Source: DASPFV01 sp035620975 (lineage in GTDB: Bacteria; Acidobacteriota; Vicinamibacteria; Vicinamibacterales; 2-12-FULL-66-21). From it: a stretch of 64,000 nucleotides of DNA. Below the pieces are notes generated by a model, which worked only from the letters and a program-made list of their open reading frames with translations, did not search any database and had not been told where the DNA came from. The stretch covers positions 35,643 through 99,642 of the forward strand of contig DASPFV010000234.1 of the NCBI GenBank assembly GCA_035620975.1. Direction: 5' to 3'. The translations under genes were made by a program, and so were the position numbers. Shown piece after piece: positions 9,072-17,245 of this stretch (positions within the stretch are counted from its first letter, which is position 1; each line of letters begins with the position of its first letter).

Positions 9072-9791
9072 TCAGGCGGAGCGGCGGAAAATGAGCCGCC
9101 AGGGCGTGATGAGCGACTCCATCAGCACGGCGCCCGACACCTTGGACTGGCCCTGGCGCCGCTCGATGAAGATGATCGGTACCTCGCCGATGCGGCACCC
9201 GTGCCGTCGCGCCTCGTAGAGCATCTCGACGAGGAAGGCATAGCCGTCCGAGACCATGCGGTCGAGCGGCAGTCTGGCCAGGGCCTCGCGTTTCCAGCAG
9301 CGATAGCCGCTCGTGCAGTCCCGCGGCGTCAGCCGGGTGACCGCCCGGATGTAGCGGTTCGCGAACGCGCTGAGGAAGATCCGGTGGAGAGGCCAGTTCA
9401 CGACGCTGACGCCATTCAGGTATCGGGAGCCGATGACCACGTCGTGCTGCGCCGCGGCCGCCGCCAAGGTCGGCAGGTACTCCGGATCGTGCGACAGGTC
9501 GGCATCCATCTGACAGACCAGATCGACGTCCTCCTGCGCGATGGCCCGCCGGAGGCCATCGATGTAGGAGCGGCCCAGCCCTCGCGGTCCCGTCCGGTGC
9601 ATGACCTCCACGCGTCCCGGATGGGTTTCCGCAAGACCGTCCGCGATCGCGCCCGTCCCGTCCGGCGAGCCGTCGTCGACCACCAGCATGCGGACGTTCT
9701 GGTGCGCAAGGAGGCCACGGGCGAGCAGGGGGAGGTTCTCCCGTTCGTTGTAGGTCGGGACGACGACGAGGACACGCGGGAGCACGGTCAA
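9072..9791 (-). CDS. Polyprenol-monophosphate sugar synthase-like GT2
   Basis: A 239-residue family 2 glycosyltransferase with the compact layout of Dpm1/Ppm1: V-V-V-P-T-Y-N-E-R-E-N-L-P at the N-terminus, V-V-D-D-G-S-P-D-G-T-G, then Q-M-D-A-D-L-S-H-D-P carrying the DxD motif, and a C-terminal I-I-F-I-E-R-R-x-G-x-S-K-V block that is typical of this subgroup. It would make polyprenyl-phosphate mannose or glucose, the donor used by GT-C enzymes. A GT-C-like gene lies 7 bases upstream, which fits a donor-maker plus donor-user pair. Confidence 0.93.
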   Translation of the reverse strand: MTVLPRVLVVVPTYNERENLPLLARGLLAHQNVRMLVVDDGSPDGTGAIADGLAETHPGRVEVMHRTGPRGLGRSYIDGLRRAIAQEDVDLVCQMDADLSHDPEYLPTLAAAAAQHDVVIGSRYLNGVSVVNWPLHRIFLSAFANRYIRAVTRLTPRDCTSGYRCWKREALARLPLDRMVSDGYAFLVEMLYEARRHGCRIGEVPIIFIERRQGQSKVSGAVLMESLITPWRLIFRRSA

Positions 9792-9798
9792 GAACGCA

Positions 9799-11046
9799 TC
9801 AGGACGACTGCGGGTCGGGGCGCAGCGCGGCGGCAGCGCCGACGATCAGCAGCGGATCGATGATCGGAATTCGGAACCGCTCCTGCGGAAAGAACACGAG
9901 GCATACGAGTACGGCCGACGCGCCGAGCAGGAACGGGGCCGCAGGCCGGCGCGGCCCGCGCCAGAGCCGCCGGATTCCCGCAACGGCCCAGGGCAGAATC
10001 AGCAGGTACGGCAGCGTCGACGCGAGGCGGTATCGCAGCGAGTGTAACGCATATGAGGGCCCGATCGGGACGACCGTGTAGAAGGCCTTCCGCGCCGTCA
10101 GGCCGAGCCACCAGACCGGACTCGCCGCGATGTGCCGGAGCGCGTCGCGGTAATAGAGCGGCTCCAGCTCATCGGGTGTGAGCCCCGGATGACGCCGCCG
10201 GAACTCGAGCTCCGCCTGCTTGATGAGCGGATTGGCTGCCAGATCCCCTTCGCCGCGTGCCAGCGGATGGTTGCCCGTCCAGAACGTGACGCCTCCCTCG
10301 GAGGCCACCAGCACGAAGCGCCCGTGCACGCGGTAGTTCCGCGCCGTCCACGGGGCCACGATGGCGAGGGTGGCGGTCAGCAGTACGATCGTGAGCGCCC
10401 GCCGGCGCGTGGCCACGAGCCAGAGGACTGCGAGGGGCACGAAGAACAGCATCGCCGGCCGCACGAGGACGGCGGTTCCCACCAGCAGCCCGGCGCCCAC
10501 GCCGGGGACGAGGGCCCCGCGGCGCGTCCCGGCGCCCGACGATCGGTCGGCCGCGATCTGCAGGAGGAGCGCCGCCGCGAGCGCGACGACCGAATACAGC
10601 GTTTCGCTGAGCACCTGCGCCGGAGTCCAGACGAGCGACGGGTAGACGGCCGCGACGAGGGCGGCAGCCACCGCGGCGTGTGGCCCTGCTGCCAGCCACG
10701 CGATTCCCGCGATCAGGCCGACGAGCAGAGCGCCCAGGCCCGACTGCGCGATCTTCACCCCCGGCGGCGTCGCGTCGGGTGGCGGCAGCGTGCCGGCGCC
10801 GATCAGCGCCAGGAAGACGGGGTAGCCGGGCGCCCGTCCGAAGCGCTGCCCGGTCCCGGGATCCTCGGCATCGTCATGGACGAATCCGCGGCCCTGCGTG
10901 AGGCTTCGTGAGAGGGAGAGGTACTCCCGTTCGTCGTGGGTCATCGGCTTGTCGACCCAGTAGAGGAGCCCGAATGCCAGGCGGAGCGCGAGGCCGAGGA
11001 GCGCCGCGGCGAGGATCAGCCGCCGCGCGGACCGGGCGGCAATCAT
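9799..11046 (-). CDS. GT39/GT-C-like membrane glycosyltransferase
   Basis: A 415-residue polytopic protein with about ten hydrophobic segments. After the first membrane helix comes K-P-M-T-H-D-E-R-E-Y-L, an external-loop acidic motif of the position and kind used by GT-C and protein-mannosyltransferase-like enzymes. A soluble loop near residues 255-315 contains the W-T-G-N-H-P-L-A-R-G-E-G motif seen in this group. It probably uses a polyprenyl-phosphate sugar, perhaps from the synthase gene immediately downstream, to glycosylate a lipid, glycan or protein on the periplasmic side. It is separated from the upstream GT2 gene by 4 bases. Confidence 0.85.
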   Translation of the reverse strand: MIAARSARRLILAAALLGLALRLAFGLLYWVDKPMTHDEREYLSLSRSLTQGRGFVHDDAEDPGTGQRFGRAPGYPVFLALIGAGTLPPPDATPPGVKIAQSGLGALLVGLIAGIAWLAAGPHAAVAAALVAAVYPSLVWTPAQVLSETLYSVVALAAALLLQIAADRSSGAGTRRGALVPGVGAGLLVGTAVLVRPAMLFFVPLAVLWLVATRRRALTIVLLTATLAIVAPWTARNYRVHGRFVLVASEGGVTFWTGNHPLARGEGDLAANPLIKQAELEFRRRHPGLTPDELEPLYYRDALRHIAASPVWWLGLTARKAFYTVVPIGPSYALHSLRYRLASTLPYLLILPWAVAGIRRLWRGPRRPAAPFLLGASAVLVCLVFFPQERFRIPIIDPLLIVGAAAALRPDPQSS

Positions 11047-11050
11047 GGAT

Positions 11051-11911
11051 CTACTGGCGTCCCTCGAATCGCAGCGCCGAGATCTGCTCCGAGACGAGGC
11101 CGACGAGGAACACGAGCACCGCGAAGAGGATGAGCAGCACCGACCCGTTCGGGATGCGCGAGTAGAGGGCCACGTTCCAGATCGCGTAGAGCGCCCCGAG
11201 CACGAACGACGCGAGCGCGAGGGGGACGAAGACGCGCAAGGGACTGAAGATTGTCACGATCTTCAGAATGATCATGAAGAACTTCGCGCCGTCGGTGGCG
11301 AACCGGATGTTCGAGGCCCCGCGCCGGGGCCGTGCCTCGGTCGGCTCGAAGGCCACGTTGTAGCCGGCCTTGATGAACGCGAGCGTCGTAGTGGTCGGCG
11401 TCGAGAAGCCGTTCGGCAGCAGGTGCAGGAACTCCCGGAGGTGCTCGCGGCGTGCGCCCCGGAACCCCGAGGTCAGATCGACGATTTCCCTGCCCGTCAG
11501 GTAGCTCGCGAGCCAGTTCAGGGCGCCGTTGCCGAAACGGCGCGCGTGGCTGGCCTGCGTGGCGGTCGCGCGTGCCCCGATCACGAGATCGTACTCACCC
11601 AGCCGGCCTGCCAGGCGCCGGGCATCCTCCGGTTTGTGCTGACCGTCGCCGTCGAGGATCAGGACGTATTCGCCAGTGGCGCTGCGGATGCCGGTCTTGA
11701 CGGCAGCGCCGTTGCCCTTGTTGTAGGGATGGCGCACCACGGTCGCGCCGGCCTCGGCCGCACGGCAGCTGGTCTCGTCCGTCGACCCGTCGTCCACGAC
11801 GATGATCTCGCGCCAGGGTCCGCCTTCCCGGAGCGCCGCAACGAGGGCGCCCACGGCAGCGGCCTCGTTGTAGGCCGGGATGACGATCGAGACGTCCGAG
11901 GGCTGGGCCAC
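11051..11911 (-). CDS. Family 2 glycosyltransferase with C-terminal membrane anchor
   Basis: A 286-residue protein: a GT-A domain (V-I-P-A-Y-N-E, V-V-D-D-G-S-T-D-E-T, and D-G-D-G-Q-H-K-P-E-D as the metal site) followed by two membrane helices (about residues 215-240 and 252-275). This architecture matches GtrB/ArnC-like and DPM-type enzymes that load a sugar onto undecaprenyl phosphate at the inner membrane. T-S-G-F-R-G-A-R is the usual acceptor-site block. It lies between another GT2 and the GT39-like gene in the same orientation. Confidence 0.9.
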   Translation of the reverse strand: MAQPSDVSIVIPAYNEAAAVGALVAALREGGPWREIIVVDDGSTDETSCRAAEAGATVVRHPYNKGNGAAVKTGIRSATGEYVLILDGDGQHKPEDARRLAGRLGEYDLVIGARATATQASHARRFGNGALNWLASYLTGREIVDLTSGFRGARREHLREFLHLLPNGFSTPTTTTLAFIKAGYNVAFEPTEARPRRGASNIRFATDGAKFFMIILKIVTIFSPLRVFVPLALASFVLGALYAIWNVALYSRIPNGSVLLILFAVLVFLVGLVSEQISALRFEGRQ

Positions 11912-11975
11912 TCCTGCTCACTCTCTGCTCATGGCGTCGGGGCCCGCCTTGCAGGCCTCCGGCCTCCTGTGCGGC

Positions 11976-12986
11976 TCAACGCTCCCAGCGGCCGTCGCGG
12001 CGCGCGTGGGCGAGCGCGTCGGCCTCCTGCGGCTCGCGTGGGGGCGGCAGCTCCAGCGTCCGGACCCGGTACACCAGATCCTCGAGCAGCTTGCGGTTGG
12101 CGGAGATGACGTCGGCCAGCAGGCCGATGAGCACCACCTGGAAGCCGACGATCATGAGCACCGCCGAGAGGATCAGCCCCTGGATGTTCCGCGGGCCGAA
12201 CCGGGTCTGCGTCAGCTCGGTGTAGACGAACTGCAGCGGAATGACGAGCCCCGCGGCGAAGATGGCGAGCCCGATGTAGGTGAAGACCTTGAGCGGCTCG
12301 TACATCGTGTAGATCCGCACGATGGTCGCGGCCGACTGCTTGATGTAGGAGAAAAGGCTGCCGAAGAGGCGCGAGTCCCGCGTCCGGGGGTTCGTGGCGA
12401 TGAGCACGTGCGCAATGGCCATGCGCTTCTTGCCGGCCTGGATGATCGACTCGAGCGTGTACGAGAACTCCGACACGATCGTCATGCGCAGCGCGGCCTC
12501 ACGCGTGTAGGCGCGGAAGCCGCTGGTGGTGTCCGGGACGCTCGTGTTCGAGACCTGGCGCACGACCCAGCTGCCGAGGCGCTGGAGCTGTCGCTTGCGC
12601 CACGACATGTGCGGCGCCTCCGCGACGTTCCGATCGCCGATGACGATGTCCGCCTCGCCGGCGAGCAGTGGCGCCAGGAGCTTCGGGATCTCGTGCCCGG
12701 CGTACTGGTTGTCGGCATCCGTGTTGACGATGAGGTCCGCGCCCAGCTTCAGGGATGCGTCGATCCCCGCCATGAAGGCCGCCGCGAGCCCTTTGTTCCG
12801 CCGGAGCTGCACGATGTGATCCACGCCGCAGGCGCGCGCGACGGTCCCCGTTCCGTCACGCGACCCGTCGTCGACGACGAGCGTCTCGATCGCGTCGATG
12901 CCGGGGATCGCCCGTGGCAGATCGGCCAGCGTCGCCGGGAGCGTCGTTGCCTCGTTGAGGCACGGAATCTGGATGATCAGCTTCAA
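11976..12986 (-). CDS. Family 2 glycosyltransferase with two C-terminal membrane helices
   Basis: A 336-residue GT2. Motifs: I-Q-I-P-C-L-N-E-A at the N-terminus, V-V-D-D-G-S-R-D-G-T, and V-N-T-D-A-D-N-Q-Y-A-G as the DxD region, followed by T-T-S-G-F-R-A-Y-T-R. Two hydrophobic helices (about residues 238-262 and 275-300) are followed by a basic tail. The layout is that of membrane-anchored glycosyltransferases acting on polyprenyl phosphate. A credible promoter lies upstream at 13083-13110, so this gene may start its own transcript within the cluster. Confidence 0.9.
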   Translation of the reverse strand: MKLIIQIPCLNEATTLPATLADLPRAIPGIDAIETLVVDDGSRDGTGTVARACGVDHIVQLRRNKGLAAAFMAGIDASLKLGADLIVNTDADNQYAGHEIPKLLAPLLAGEADIVIGDRNVAEAPHMSWRKRQLQRLGSWVVRQVSNTSVPDTTSGFRAYTREAALRMTIVSEFSYTLESIIQAGKKRMAIAHVLIATNPRTRDSRLFGSLFSYIKQSAATIVRIYTMYEPLKVFTYIGLAIFAAGLVIPLQFVYTELTQTRFGPRNIQGLILSAVLMIVGFQVVLIGLLADVISANRKLLEDLVYRVRTLELPPPREPQEADALAHARRDGRWER

Positions 12987-13082
12987 GAAGATGCCAGGCG
13001 TGTCCGGGCGACCGGCGCGGCCGGACCCGATGCGCGTGTCCGGGTTCGCCCCTCGTGCGGCCGGGTCGGCGAGGACACCGCC

Positions 13083-13110
13083 ATTATGGCCAATCCGGAG
13101 ATTTTCGCAA
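13083..13110 (-). promoter_or_regulatory. Putative sigma-70 promoter upstream of the GT2 at 11976-12986
   Basis: Read on the minus strand, TTGCGA (rc of 13105-13110) is separated by 16 bases from CATAAT (rc of 13083-13088). This is 4/6 and 5/6 of the consensus, in the 139-base gap between the GT4 stop and the GT2 start. It would leave a leader of roughly 90 bases. Inference from sequence only. Confidence 0.45.
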
Positions 13111-13125
13111 TGCGATCCGCGGACG

Positions 13126-14166
13126 TCATCCGACGAGCTGCTCGATCACGCCGTCCCACGTGATGGCGCGTGCCCGCACGCGGCCGGCGTCGCCGAGCGC
13201 GGCGGCCCGCGCGCGGTCCGACGCCAGACGCGCGATTGCGTCCGCGATCGGCTCCGGCGCCGGCGCGCACACGAAGCCGTTCGCCCCGTCCACGACGAAC
13301 TCGTTCGGTCCCCCGGAGTCCGAACAGGTGATGACGGGCTTGCCCGCGAGAAACGCCTCCAGCGTCACGTACCCGAAATCCTCGTCGTACGGCGGATAGA
13401 TGACGGCCAGCGCGCCCTCATACAGTCCGACGAGCTGGTCGTCGCCGACGGTTCCGGCAAACGTCACGCGGTCCGCCACGCCCAGAGCCTCCGCCTCGCG
13501 CTCGACGTTCGGCCGCTGCGTGCCGTCACCCGCGACGACCAGACGCACCGGCGGAGGGACCAGCGCCAGCGCGCGGACTGCCAGGTGCACCCGCTTCACG
13601 GACTCGATCCGGCCGACCGACAGGACGTAGTCACCGAAGGGCCCTCCGGCGAGGCGGGGAGCCAGTCGCGGCGGGTGATACAGCGGCATGGCGGTCAGGC
13701 CGTTGTACTTCTGCAGCCGCGCGGCCGTGTTCTGCGCATTGCTGAAGATGGCGCGGCACTCGCGGAGCATCTCGGTGTCGAGCCGCATCAGCGTGTCGCG
13801 CAGGCCCACGTCGAGCTCGGTGTGGGCGAAGTCGCTGTACGGGGTGCCGCAGAGCTCGTAGGCCGCCCTGTACTGGTGGATGAGCCACGCCACCTTGTTC
13901 GGATGGCGCGCGAAGTAGGTCGGGAACTTCGAGGCGATGACCAGATCCACGACCCGCCCGTTGCTCTCGCTCAGGTCGAGCAGGCGCCACGCCGCGGCGT
14001 GGGGCAGGATTTCCTCCTTCGGATACCACTTGAACGGGACGCTCACGAGCTCGGCCTCGTACCCGCGTGCCTGCAGCTCCCGCACCAGCTCGCGGACGTG
14101 GATCTCGGCCCCTCCGTGCACGAACGGCACCTGCGCCTCGCAGACGAGGATCGTCCTCGGTGTCAT
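13126..14166 (-). CDS. Family 4 glycosyltransferase
   Basis: A 346-residue GT-B enzyme. The N-terminus reads V-P-F-V-H-G-G-A-E-I-H-V, the G-G-A-E-x-H loop common in GT4; the donor half has L-S-V-G-R-I-E-S-V-K-R and the nucleotide-sugar block E-D-F-G-Y-V-T-L-E-A-F-L-A-G-K-P-V-I-T, including the conserved Glu pair. It is the first glycan gene after the YchF-like gene, 45 bases downstream, and probably adds a sugar to the nascent lipid-linked glycan. The sugar cannot be predicted. Confidence 0.92.
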   Translation of the reverse strand: MTPRTILVCEAQVPFVHGGAEIHVRELVRELQARGYEAELVSVPFKWYPKEEILPHAAAWRLLDLSESNGRVVDLVIASKFPTYFARHPNKVAWLIHQYRAAYELCGTPYSDFAHTELDVGLRDTLMRLDTEMLRECRAIFSNAQNTAARLQKYNGLTAMPLYHPPRLAPRLAGGPFGDYVLSVGRIESVKRVHLAVRALALVPPPVRLVVAGDGTQRPNVEREAEALGVADRVTFAGTVGDDQLVGLYEGALAVIYPPYDEDFGYVTLEAFLAGKPVITCSDSGGPNEFVVDGANGFVCAPAPEPIADAIARLASDRARAAALGDAGRVRARAITWDGVIEQLVG

Positions 14167-14211
14167 CCTGAATGCGCCCGGATCGGTTGCGTCCGTACCG
14201 TCACGGGAACC

Positions 14212-15300
14212 TCACGTGGCGTGCCGGAAATTGATCACGTCGCCGTCGACGACGAGGTAGTCCTTGCCCTCGAGCCGCAGTTCCCCATGCTCGCGGCAGG
14301 CCGCCAGCGAGCCGCGGGCCAGCAGGTGGTCGTACCGCACGACCTCGGCGCGAATGAACCCGCGTGAGATGTCGCTGTGAATCTCGCCGGCCGCGATCAC
14401 GGCCGGCGTACCGCGCGGAATCGACCAGGCGCGGCACTCGTCGTCGCCGACCGTGAAAAAGGAGATGTAGCCCAGGAGGTCGTAGCTCGCGCGGATCACA
14501 CGATCGAGCCCCGATTCGCGAAGTCCCAGATCGGCCATGAACGCAGCCGCGTCGACGGGCTCCAGCTGGGCGATCTCCAGCTCGATCCGCGCGCAGATGG
14601 GCACGGCATGCGTCGCGGCGCCAGACATGAACGTATCCACGCCCGCCAGCCGGACGGCGTCGTCGGCTCGAGGCAGATCGGTTTCGTCGAGGTTCAGGAC
14701 GAGCAGCAGCGGCTTGGCCGACAGGAACTGGAACCCGCGCAGCCGCCGCGCGTCCTCGGGCTCGAGCTCCAGGGCACGCAGCGGGCGGCCGCTCTCGAGC
14801 GCGCTGCGGCAGCGCAGGAGGCTGTCCCGCTCGCGCCGCAGCTCGATCGTGGCGGCCTTCTTCAAGTCCCGCTCGAGGCGCTCGAGTCGGCGTTCGACCA
14901 CGCCGAGATCCGCGAGGATGACCTCGTCCTCCATGGTGCGCACGTCGCGCGCAGGATCGATCGAGCCGGCGGCATGCGGCACCGCCGGGTCGCGGAACAT
15001 CCGAACGACGTGCAGCAGGGCATCGGCGTTGCGGAACGCGGCGACGTCGAGCAGCGCCTGCGCGCCGGCGCGGGCTCCGGCACTGCCCGCGATGTCGGCG
15101 AACTCCACCGTTGCCGGCACGTGCTTCCGGGGCCTGAAGAGCGCCGTGAGCCGGTCGAGTCGCTCGTCGGGGACGCGCGACACGCCCACGTTCGCCTCGG
15201 TCCGGCCGGCTGCGCGCGGGGCTTCCCGCGCGCTGGTGAGGAGCTGAAAGAGCGCCGTCCGGCCGGACCCGGGAAAGCCGATCAGGGCTGCGCGAAGCAT
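14212..15300 (-). CDS. Divergent YchF/OLA1-family protein with degenerate P-loop
   Basis: A 362-residue protein, the normal YchF length. The C-terminal TGS/DUF933 domain is well conserved (I-S-F-F-T-V-G-D-D-E, R-G-F-I-R-A-E-V-V, L-R-L-E-G-K-D-Y-L-V-V-D-G-D-V-I-N-F). The N-terminal G domain is divergent: the P-loop reads G-F-P-G-S-G-R-T (residues 8-15) with Arg where the catalytic-site Lys normally is, and the G3 and G4 equivalents are D-I-A-G-S-A-G and N-L-D-E. YchF proteins bind ATP and ribosomes and act in stress responses (family knowledge). The start is the ATG giving M-L-R-A-A-L-I-G. It is divergent from the dcw cluster and may head the glycan operon. Confidence 0.82.
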   Translation of the reverse strand: MLRAALIGFPGSGRTALFQLLTSAREAPRAAGRTEANVGVSRVPDERLDRLTALFRPRKHVPATVEFADIAGSAGARAGAQALLDVAAFRNADALLHVVRMFRDPAVPHAAGSIDPARDVRTMEDEVILADLGVVERRLERLERDLKKAATIELRRERDSLLRCRSALESGRPLRALELEPEDARRLRGFQFLSAKPLLLVLNLDETDLPRADDAVRLAGVDTFMSGAATHAVPICARIELEIAQLEPVDAAAFMADLGLRESGLDRVIRASYDLLGYISFFTVGDDECRAWSIPRGTPAVIAAGEIHSDISRGFIRAEVVRYDHLLARGSLAACREHGELRLEGKDYLVVDGDVINFRHAT

Positions 15301-15392
15301 CGAACGGGGATGTAGGTTGACGGACGTCGTCCGGTCGGGCGGAAAATCTTTACATCGTAGCACGCGAACTCACTCTGCCGTGCGCGATTCGC

Positions 15393-15429
15393 CGAAGCTT
15401 TGCCGGCGAACATAAAACGTAAGCTTCGC
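15393..15429. repeat. Inverted repeat CGAAGCTT-N21-AAGCTTCG in the ychF-like/mraZ divergent region
   Basis: A perfect 8-base inverted repeat with a 21-base spacer in an AT-richer patch between the two divergent transcription units. It lies upstream of the mraZ promoter. It could be an operator; no protein is assigned. Confidence 0.4.
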
Positions 15430-15448
15430 ATCTTCTATGTTTTGCGGT

Positions 15449-15477
15449 TGACATCCCGGGGGGTGTCCTCTACTATC
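15449..15477 (+). promoter_or_regulatory. Sigma-70 promoter of the dcw cluster
   Basis: A perfect TTGACA (15449-15454), a 17-base spacer and TACTAT (15472-15477). It is the best promoter match in the window and sits immediately upstream of mraZ. The predicted start site is about 15484, inside the MraZ-type operator. Confidence 0.8.
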
Positions 15478-15481
15478 GCGG

Positions 15482-15506
15482 TGGAAAATTTTGGAGCAAA
15501 GTGGAG
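15482..15506 (+). promoter_or_regulatory. MraZ-type operator: three TGGAN direct repeats at 10-base period
   Basis: TGGAA (15482-15486), TGGAG (15492-15496) and TGGAG (15502-15506) are each separated by 5 bases. MraZ of other bacteria binds TGGGN-like direct repeats with the same 10-base period upstream of its own gene (family knowledge). Here the fourth base is A in all three copies. The repeats overlap the expected transcription start and the ribosome-binding region, so MraZ binding would repress the cluster. Confidence 0.65.
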
Positions 15507-15515
15507 TCAACGGGC

Positions 15516-15956
15516 GTGCTGCGAGGCAATTACGCCGCCAGAATCGACGACAAGGGGCGGCTGAAGATCCCGAACGCGTTCCGCGCGCTGCTCGAAAAGG
15601 AGCACGGGTCGGACGTGTTCGTGACGAGCCTCACGGGCGAGTCCGTGCGGATCTATCCGATGCCGGTCTGGCTGGCGCTCGAGGAGAAGCTGTCGCGGGT
15701 GCCGTCCGCGCTCCCCGCGCGGCTCAAGTTCTTCGATCGCGTGAACTACTACGGGCAGGGTGGAGAGATCGACACGCAGGGACGGGTGCTGATACACCCG
15801 CGGCTCCGCGAATCGGCCGGTATGGCCGGCGAGGTGGACGTCCTCGGGCAATACGACCTGCTCGACGTCTGGAACCACGAGCGATTCCTGGCCAAGATGC
15901 AGCGCGAGCCGTACACCGACGACGACGCGCGCGCCCTGGCCGAGTTCGGCATCTGA
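15516..15956 (+). CDS. mraZ: Transcriptional regulator MraZ
   Basis: A 146-residue protein of two SpoVT/AbrB-like DNA-binding halves: L-R-G-N-Y-A-A-R-I-D-D-K-G-R-L-K-I-P-N-A near the N-terminus and G-Q-G-G-E-I-D-T-Q-G-R-V-L-I-H-P in the second half. It forms ring-shaped oligomers that repress the division and cell-wall operon. I prefer the GTG at 15516 because it aligns with usual MraZ starts and has GGAG 9 bases upstream; a GTG at 15501 in the same frame would place the start inside the operator repeats. It is followed 2 bases later by rsmH. Confidence 0.93.
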   Translation: MLRGNYAARIDDKGRLKIPNAFRALLEKEHGSDVFVTSLTGESVRIYPMPVWLALEEKLSRVPSALPARLKFFDRVNYYGQGGEIDTQGRVLIHPRLRESAGMAGEVDVLGQYDLLDVWNHERFLAKMQREPYTDDDARALAEFGI

Positions 15957-15958
15957 CG

Positions 15959-16849
15959 ATGGCCGTCTCCTCCCATGATGCCGTCCTCGTCGAGGAAACG
16001 GTCGCACTCCTCGCCCCGGCGCGTGGAGGCCTGTTCGTCGACTGCACTGTGGGCCTGGGGGGCCACAGCCGGGCCCTGCTCGACGCGGGCGCGTCGCGCA
16101 TTCTCGGGATCGACCGTGACCCGGACGCGCTGCGCGCCGCCGCGGCGTCCCTGGCCCCCTACGGCGACCGGGTGGAGCTCGTGCACGCCGACTTCCGCGA
16201 TCTGGCCCGCGTGCTCGACGACCGCGGCATTGCGGCCGTGGCCGGCGCGCTCGCGGACCTGGGTGTCTCGTCGATGCAGCTCGACTCCGGGGGGCGAGGA
16301 TTCAGCTTCCGCCGCGACGAGCCGCTGGACATGCGGATGGATCGCACGCAGGGGCCGACGGTGGCGGAGCTGCTCGTGAAGGTTCCCGAGGCGGAGCTCG
16401 CCGACCTCATCTATCGGTACGGCGAGGAACGATACTCGCGTCGGATTGCGCGGGCGATCGTGCGAGCCCGCGAGGAGGCGGCCGTCTCGACGACGGGCCA
16501 GCTGGCGCAGATCGTCCGGCGCGCGATCCCGCGCCGCGGCCATCAGCGCATCGATCCGGCGACGCGGACGTTTCAGGCGCTGCGGATCTGGGCGAACCGC
16601 GAGCTGGAAGGCCTGGAGGCGTTCCTCGGCGAGGCGTACCGTCGTCTGCTGGTCGGCGCCCGCCTCGCGGTGATTTCCTTTCATTCCCTCGAAGACCGAA
16701 TCGTCAAGCACGTCTTCCGCGCCCTGACGGCCGGCGAGGCGGCGGTCCGGATTCTCACGAAGCGCCCGATCGAAGCGGGGGAAGCCGAAGTGAGCCGGAA
16801 CCCCCGCTCGCGCAGCGCGAAGCTGCGGGCGATAGAGAGGCTGGCATGA
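15959..16849 (+). CDS. rsmH: 16S rRNA (cytosine(1402)-N(4))-methyltransferase RsmH
   Basis: A 296-residue SAM-dependent methyltransferase that modifies C1402 in the ribosomal decoding centre. Signature blocks: V-D-C-T-V-G-L-G-G-H-S-R-A-L-L (SAM site, about residues 26-40), A-D-L-G-V-S-S-M-Q-L-D, G-F-S-F-R-R-D-E-P-L-D-M-R-M-D, and V-I-S-F-H-S-L-E-D-R-I-V-K. Length and order match the family. Second gene of the dcw cluster; its stop overlaps the ftsL start by 4 bases. Confidence 0.96.
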   Translation: MAVSSHDAVLVEETVALLAPARGGLFVDCTVGLGGHSRALLDAGASRILGIDRDPDALRAAAASLAPYGDRVELVHADFRDLARVLDDRGIAAVAGALADLGVSSMQLDSGGRGFSFRRDEPLDMRMDRTQGPTVAELLVKVPEAELADLIYRYGEERYSRRIARAIVRAREEAAVSTTGQLAQIVRRAIPRRGHQRIDPATRTFQALRIWANRELEGLEAFLGEAYRRLLVGARLAVISFHSLEDRIVKHVFRALTAGEAAVRILTKRPIEAGEAEVSRNPRSRSAKLRAIERLA

Positions 16850-17238
16850 ACCCCACGGACTTCGAATACGCGATCAAGAAGGACATCCGGAACAACCCGA
16901 TTGTGCGCGAGATCGACCAGGCGCGACAGCGGCAGCTCTGGCGGTCCACGGCGATTGGCGCGCTCCTCGTGATCGTGCTGCTGTTCTCGGCCTGGCAGAA
17001 CTTCGAGCTGGTGCGGCACGGCGTTCAGATGGAGCGCCTGCAGGAGGAACGCGCGGCGGAAGAGGCCATCAACCGGCACCTCCGGCTCGAGCTCGAAACG
17101 CTCCGTTCGCCCAAACGGATCGAGCGGATCGCGACCGAGCAGCTCCGGCTCGTCCAGCCGGGCCCCGACCAGTCCATCGTCATCGAACGGATGCCGGCGC
17201 CGGTGCCCGCGTCGAAGTCGATCGTTGCGGCGCGCTAG
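16846..17238 (+). CDS. ftsL: Cell division protein FtsL
   Basis: A 130-residue bitopic protein: a charged cytoplasmic N-terminus, one membrane helix at about residues 34-54 and a periplasmic coiled-coil (Q-M-E-R-L-Q-E-E-R-A-A-E-E through R-L-E-L-E-T-L-R) ending in P-K-R-I-E-R-I-A-T-E-Q-L-R-L. FtsL sequences are poorly conserved, so the call rests on topology, size, the R-I-E-x-I-A motif and the position between rsmH and ftsI. It bridges FtsQ/FtsB to FtsW/FtsI in the divisome. ATGA overlap with rsmH indicates coupled translation. Confidence 0.9.
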   Translation: MNPTDFEYAIKKDIRNNPIVREIDQARQRQLWRSTAIGALLVIVLLFSAWQNFELVRHGVQMERLQEERAAEEAINRHLRLELETLRSPKRIERIATEQLRLVQPGPDQSIVIERMPAPVPASKSIVAAR

Positions 17239-17245
17239 CGCCGGT

